Assembly: GCA_026169575.1 (NCBI GenBank)
Contig: JAPFCT010000059.1
Span: forward strand, 1 to 16,102
Length of the DNA: 16,102 nucleotides
Direction of reading: 5' to 3'
Source: Faecalimonas sp.
GTDB taxonomy: Bacteria > Bacillota_A > Clostridia > Lachnospirales > Lachnospiraceae
In this document: positions 14,658 to 16,102 of the stretch, piece by piece
How the letters are laid out: every line of letters begins with the position of its first letter
How positions within the stretch are numbered: position 1 is the first letter of the stretch
Made by a program: the position numbers and the translations under genes
Notes under the pieces: generated by a model
What the model was told of the DNA's origin: nothing
The model's input: only the letters and a program-made list of their open reading frames with translations
Database searches by the model: none

Positions 14658-15866
14658 ATGAAACAAATCAAATGGATCAAAAACAACTTACCAAAAACCG
14701 AGGACACAAACCTCAAATATCTCTCACCGGAAGAATCGAAAAAGGTACATGCTTTTCACGAAAGCTTTCCACAGTACAGCCAGACTCCTTTGGTCAAGTT
14801 AGATAAAATGGCTGAACATCTTCACCTGAACAGCATTTTTATCAAAGACGAATCCTATCGTTTTAACCTGAACGCATTTAAAGTGCTCGGCGGTTCTTAT
14901 GCGATCGCCAAATATATCGCTTCCCAGCTCGGCCGTGATATCAGTGAACTTCCATACGCAGTCCTGACTTCTGAAGCGCTCCAGAAAGAATTCGGACAGG
15001 CAACTTTCTTTACTGCAACTGATGGAAACCACGGACGTGGTGTGGCATGGACTGCAAACAAACTGCACCAAAAGTGTGAAGTCTACATGCCGATCGGAAC
15101 AACACAGACACGTCTGAACCACATTCTGAATGAAAACGCGAAAGGTTCCATCGAAGATCTGAATTACGATGACTGTGTAAGAAAGGCCGCAGCAGCTGCT
15201 GATGCCACTCCAAACGGTGTCATCATTCAGGATACCGCATGGGACGGTTACGAAGAAATCCCGACATGGATCATGCAGGGATACGGAACAATGGCATACG
15301 AGGCAGACAGACAGATGGCCGAGTACGGATGTGATCGTCCTACCCATATCTTCATCCAGGCAGGCGTCGGCTCTCTCGCAGGTGCTGTCCAGGGATATTT
15401 CGCAAACCGCTATGCAGGAGATGAACCGACAGTTGTCATCGTGGAGGCAGATGCCGCAGCATGTCTGTATAAGAGCGCCTCTGCCGGGGACGGAAGTATC
15501 CAGACCGTTGACGGCGATATGCTGACTCTGATGAATGGTCTTGCATGTGGAGAACCTAGTACAATTTCCTGGGATATCCTTCGCAATCATGTAGATACAT
15601 TCGTATCCTGCCCGGACTGGGCAACTGCAAAAGGAATGCGTATCCTCGCAACTCCGGTCAAAGGTGACACTCCGGTGACTGCCGGTGAGTCAGGCGCTGT
15701 CACCATGGGACTGTTATATACGATCATGACAAATGACGCTTACAAAGATCTCAGAGAACAGCTGAACCTGAATGAAGATTCCAAAGTCCTTCTGTTCTCA
15801 ACGGAGGGAGATACGGATCCAGACCGTTACCGCTCCATCGTCTGGGATGGTGTCAATTCTTTATAA
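14658..15866 (+). CDS. ygeX: 2,3-diaminopropionate ammonia-lyase
   Basis: A 402-residue PLP enzyme of fold type II that converts 2,3-diaminopropionate to pyruvate and two ammonia. The PLP lysine is Lys75 in DESYRFNLNAFKVLGGSYA, the family signature; Asp122 (TATDGNHGRGVAW) and an Asp in QDTAWDGYEE (192/196) match the two catalytic aspartates known in this enzyme. The phosphate-binding glycine loop is GVGSLAGAV. The ATG at 14658 has AGGAGG 7 nt upstream and gives a length close to E. coli YgeX; an in-frame ATG at 14637 lacks such a site. The gene is divergent from yqeB and the main operon, with its own attenuated promoter. As the last step of the proposed pathway it would feed pyruvate and ammonia to central metabolism. 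Threonine dehydratase is less likely given the TDGNHGRG and AWDGYE motifs. Confidence 0.96.
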   Translation: MKQIKWIKNNLPKTEDTNLKYLSPEESKKVHAFHESFPQYSQTPLVKLDKMAEHLHLNSIFIKDESYRFNLNAFKVLGGSYAIAKYIASQLGRDISELPYAVLTSEALQKEFGQATFFTATDGNHGRGVAWTANKLHQKCEVYMPIGTTQTRLNHILNENAKGSIEDLNYDDCVRKAAAAADATPNGVIIQDTAWDGYEEIPTWIMQGYGTMAYEADRQMAEYGCDRPTHIFIQAGVGSLAGAVQGYFANRYAGDEPTVVIVEADAAACLYKSASAGDGSIQTVDGDMLTLMNGLACGEPSTISWDILRNHVDTFVSCPDWATAKGMRILATPVKGDTPVTAGESGAVTMGLLYTIMTNDAYKDLREQLNLNEDSKVLLFSTEGDTDPDRYRSIVWDGVNSL

Positions 15867-15906
15867 ACCACTGACACATCCTGTCCAAAATCTACCATAA
15901 GGAGGC

Positions 15907-15949
15907 AGGAGGGGTGCAGTTTTTCAATCTCTGTGCTGCACCGCCTCCT
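15907..15949 (+). promoter_or_regulatory. Leader hairpin that pairs a Shine-Dalgarno-like AGGAGG before the third permease
   Basis: AGGAGG-GGTGCAG (15907-15919) pairs with CTGCACC (15936-15942), a bulged G (15943) and CCTCCT (15944-15949), giving a 13-bp stem with one bulge and a 16-nt loop. There is no U-run, so it is not a terminator. A strong AAGGAGG lies just before it (15899-15905). The stem sits 12 nt before the ATG at 15962 and can control access to the ribosome site. Confidence 0.6.
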
Positions 15950-15961
15950 CTGAGAAACCAT

Positions 15962-16102
15962 ATGAAAGAACATCAACAAAATTTGAATATCTCTAAATTT
16001 GACCTGAATGGGAGACCACCTCTCACTGAGGCGGTTCCCCTCGGTCTCCAACATGTGCTTGCAATGTTTGTCGGCAATATCGTGCCGATGATCCTCGTTG
16101 CC
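15962..16102 (+). CDS. NCS2 family purine permease, N-terminal part (cut by window edge)
   Basis: The first 47 codons of a carrier related to the one at 1827-3212: both share a D/N-GRPP segment followed by VPLGLQHVLAMFVGNIVPM. The gene runs off the right edge. The ATG at 15962 gives an N-terminus of the same length as its relative but has a poor ribosome site. An in-frame GTG at 15914 has AAGGAGG 8 nt upstream and would add 16 residues (MQFFNLCAAPPPLRNH). I list the ATG but the GTG is a serious alternative. It lies 95 bp after ygeX with no terminator between, so it is probably in the ygeX operon and imports the purine or intermediate whose breakdown YgeX finishes (inference). Confidence 0.85.
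   Translation, partial: MKEHQQNLNISKFDLNGRPPLTEAVPLGLQHVLAMFVGNIVPMILVA

Noticed and set aside
14799..15590. 263-codon minus-strand ORF opposite ygeX
   Set aside because: It is Cys- and Ser-rich shadow coding antisense to a clearly conserved enzyme and lacks a start context.

Overview
The window looks like part of a chromosome from an anaerobic, moderate-GC Firmicute, most likely a gut or gut-type member of the Clostridia (Lachnospiraceae-like). The signs are strong AAGGAG-type ribosome binding sites, consensus sigma-A promoters, U-tailed hairpin terminators, TTG and GTG starts, and a gene set typical of purine-fermenting Clostridia. No taxon can be fixed from the sequence alone. There are no tRNA, rRNA, CRISPR, phage or insertion-sequence features.

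Layout. From 13258 down to position 1 runs one tightly packed minus-strand operon of about 13 kb. In order of transcription it holds an SsnA-like amidohydrolase, the molybdenum, FAD and [2Fe-2S] subunits of a xanthine-dehydrogenase-type molybdenum hydroxylase, a dihydroorotate-dehydrogenase-like flavo/iron-sulfur protein, the M20 hydrolase YgeY, an M19 dipeptidase, a hydantoinase, a candidate 53-residue ORF, an NCS2 purine permease, a second (deaminase-like) amidohydrolase, and the start of another NCS2 permease cut by the left edge. Upstream, also on the minus strand, lies yqeB, the marker of selenium-dependent molybdenum hydroxylases. Divergent from yqeB, on the plus strand, are ygeX (2,3-diaminopropionate ammonia-lyase) and the start of a third NCS2 permease cut by the right edge.

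Function. E. coli keeps relatives of these genes (ygeX, ygeY, hyuA, ssnA, xdhD, yqeB, xanQ/ygfO) together, and such loci have been linked to selenium-dependent purine metabolism and to anaerobic uric acid degradation by gut bacteria. A reasonable reading (inference) is import by NCS2 carriers, redox adjustment of the purine by the molybdenum hydroxylase and perhaps the DHOD-like protein, ring opening and deamination by the hydantoinase and amidohydrolases, trimming by YgeY and the M19 enzyme, and final release of pyruvate and ammonia from diaminopropionate by YgeX. YgfK and YgeW are not in the window.

Regulation. The most striking feature is a family of three closely related terminator hairpins in leaders: two in tandem before the 13-kb operon and one before ygeX. 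They share a 5'-arm pattern AGTTTGBCRACCTTT and a CAC loop. Before ygeX the hairpin lies almost at the predicted +1, leaving no room for a separate aptamer. This points to a shared attenuation or antitermination signal for the catabolic locus. A 10-bp inverted repeat covers the back-to-back -35 boxes of yqeB and ygeX. The second permease leader folds a Shine-Dalgarno-like AGGAGG into a stem. Two enzymes lack an expected active-site residue: the SsnA-like amidohydrolase (His to Gln) and the DHOD-like protein (no Cys in the catalytic loop).
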